Origin: Mycobacterium sp.
GTDB taxonomy: Bacteria > Actinomycetota > Actinomycetes > Mycobacteriales > Mycobacteriaceae
Assembly: GCA_019246375.1 (NCBI GenBank)
Contig: JAFAQO010000298.1
Location: forward strand, 1-7,341
DNA: 7,341 nucleotides
Direction of reading: 5' to 3'
Positions 6,544 to 7,341 of the stretch are shown piece by piece (the stretch's first letter is position 1; each line of letters starts with the position of its first letter). The notes under the pieces are model-generated. The model saw only the letters and a program-made list of their open reading frames with translations. It was not told the origin of the DNA and did no database searches. The translations under genes and the position numbers were made by a program.

Positions 6544-6549
6544 ACGATA
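6544..6549 (-). promoter_or_regulatory. Candidate -10 for a leaderless gpsA transcript
   Basis: The minus strand reads TATCGT (TAnnnT) and is followed by 7 nt and then the gpsA ATG at 6536. Leaderless mRNAs are common in mycobacteria and need the -10 about 6-7 nt before the start codon. No Shine-Dalgarno is visible, which agrees. No clear -35 is present. Confidence 0.4.
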
Positions 6550-6550
6550 G

Positions 6551-7300
<750 letters not shown>

Positions 7301-7341
7301 CGCAATCAAACCCAACAACGAGCGAACAGCAAACCAACGGC
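7301..7341 (+). other. A/C-rich spacer after fbiD
   Basis: By my count the 41 bases hold 18 A, 15 C, 7 G and a single T, which is unlike the rest of this GC-rich window. There is no hairpin or gene. It is either an unstructured leader of the next gene or a C-over-G region of the kind Rho factor uses. Confidence 0.4.

Overview
This window is a piece of chromosome from a slow-growing type Mycobacterium. The evidence is the high GC content, the alanine-rich proteins, GTG starts, TAnnnT-type -10 elements, and the gene order around ung, thiL, ddlA, gpsA and fbiD. That order is, as I recall it, the Rv2974c to Rv2983 neighbourhood of M. tuberculosis. The protein sequences resemble the M. tuberculosis ones but are clearly not identical, so a non-tuberculous relative is likely.

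Layout, left to right. A DAK2/FakA-like gene on the minus strand is cut by the left edge (1-1122). It diverges, across a 203-bp promoter region, from rpmB (zinc-ribbon ribosomal protein bL28, plus strand, 1326-1520). Convergent to rpmB is a tight minus-strand operon, thiL (2515-3483) then a small DUF1330 gene (2220-2510) then ung (1540-2223), joined by a 4-nt gap and an ATGA overlap. Upstream of thiL lies a 255-bp gap (3484-3738). It holds a tandem GC-rich repeat with hairpins that runs right up to the start codon of a membrane-anchored DUF3515 protein (3739-4311, plus). That gene is convergent with ddlA (4322-5491, minus), and the two stop codons sit in opposite arms of a perfect inverted repeat. 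gpsA (5535-6536, minus) lies just upstream of ddlA, probably in one operon. A 113-bp divergent promoter region with an inverted repeat separates gpsA from fbiD (6650-7300, plus). The last 41 bases are an A/C-rich leader or spacer.

The genes are almost all housekeeping. They cover fatty-acid phosphorylation (inferred), translation, uracil repair, thiamine diphosphate synthesis, D-Ala-D-Ala synthesis for peptidoglycan, glycerol-3-phosphate for phospholipids, and the PEP guanylylation step of coenzyme F420 synthesis. I see no mobile-element gene, CRISPR array, tRNA or rRNA, toxin system or biosynthetic cluster, and no clear new system. The parts most worth a second look are the repeat block upstream of the DUF3515 gene, the DUF1330 gene inside the thiL-ung operon, the stop-codon hairpin, and the leaderless-looking gpsA promoter.
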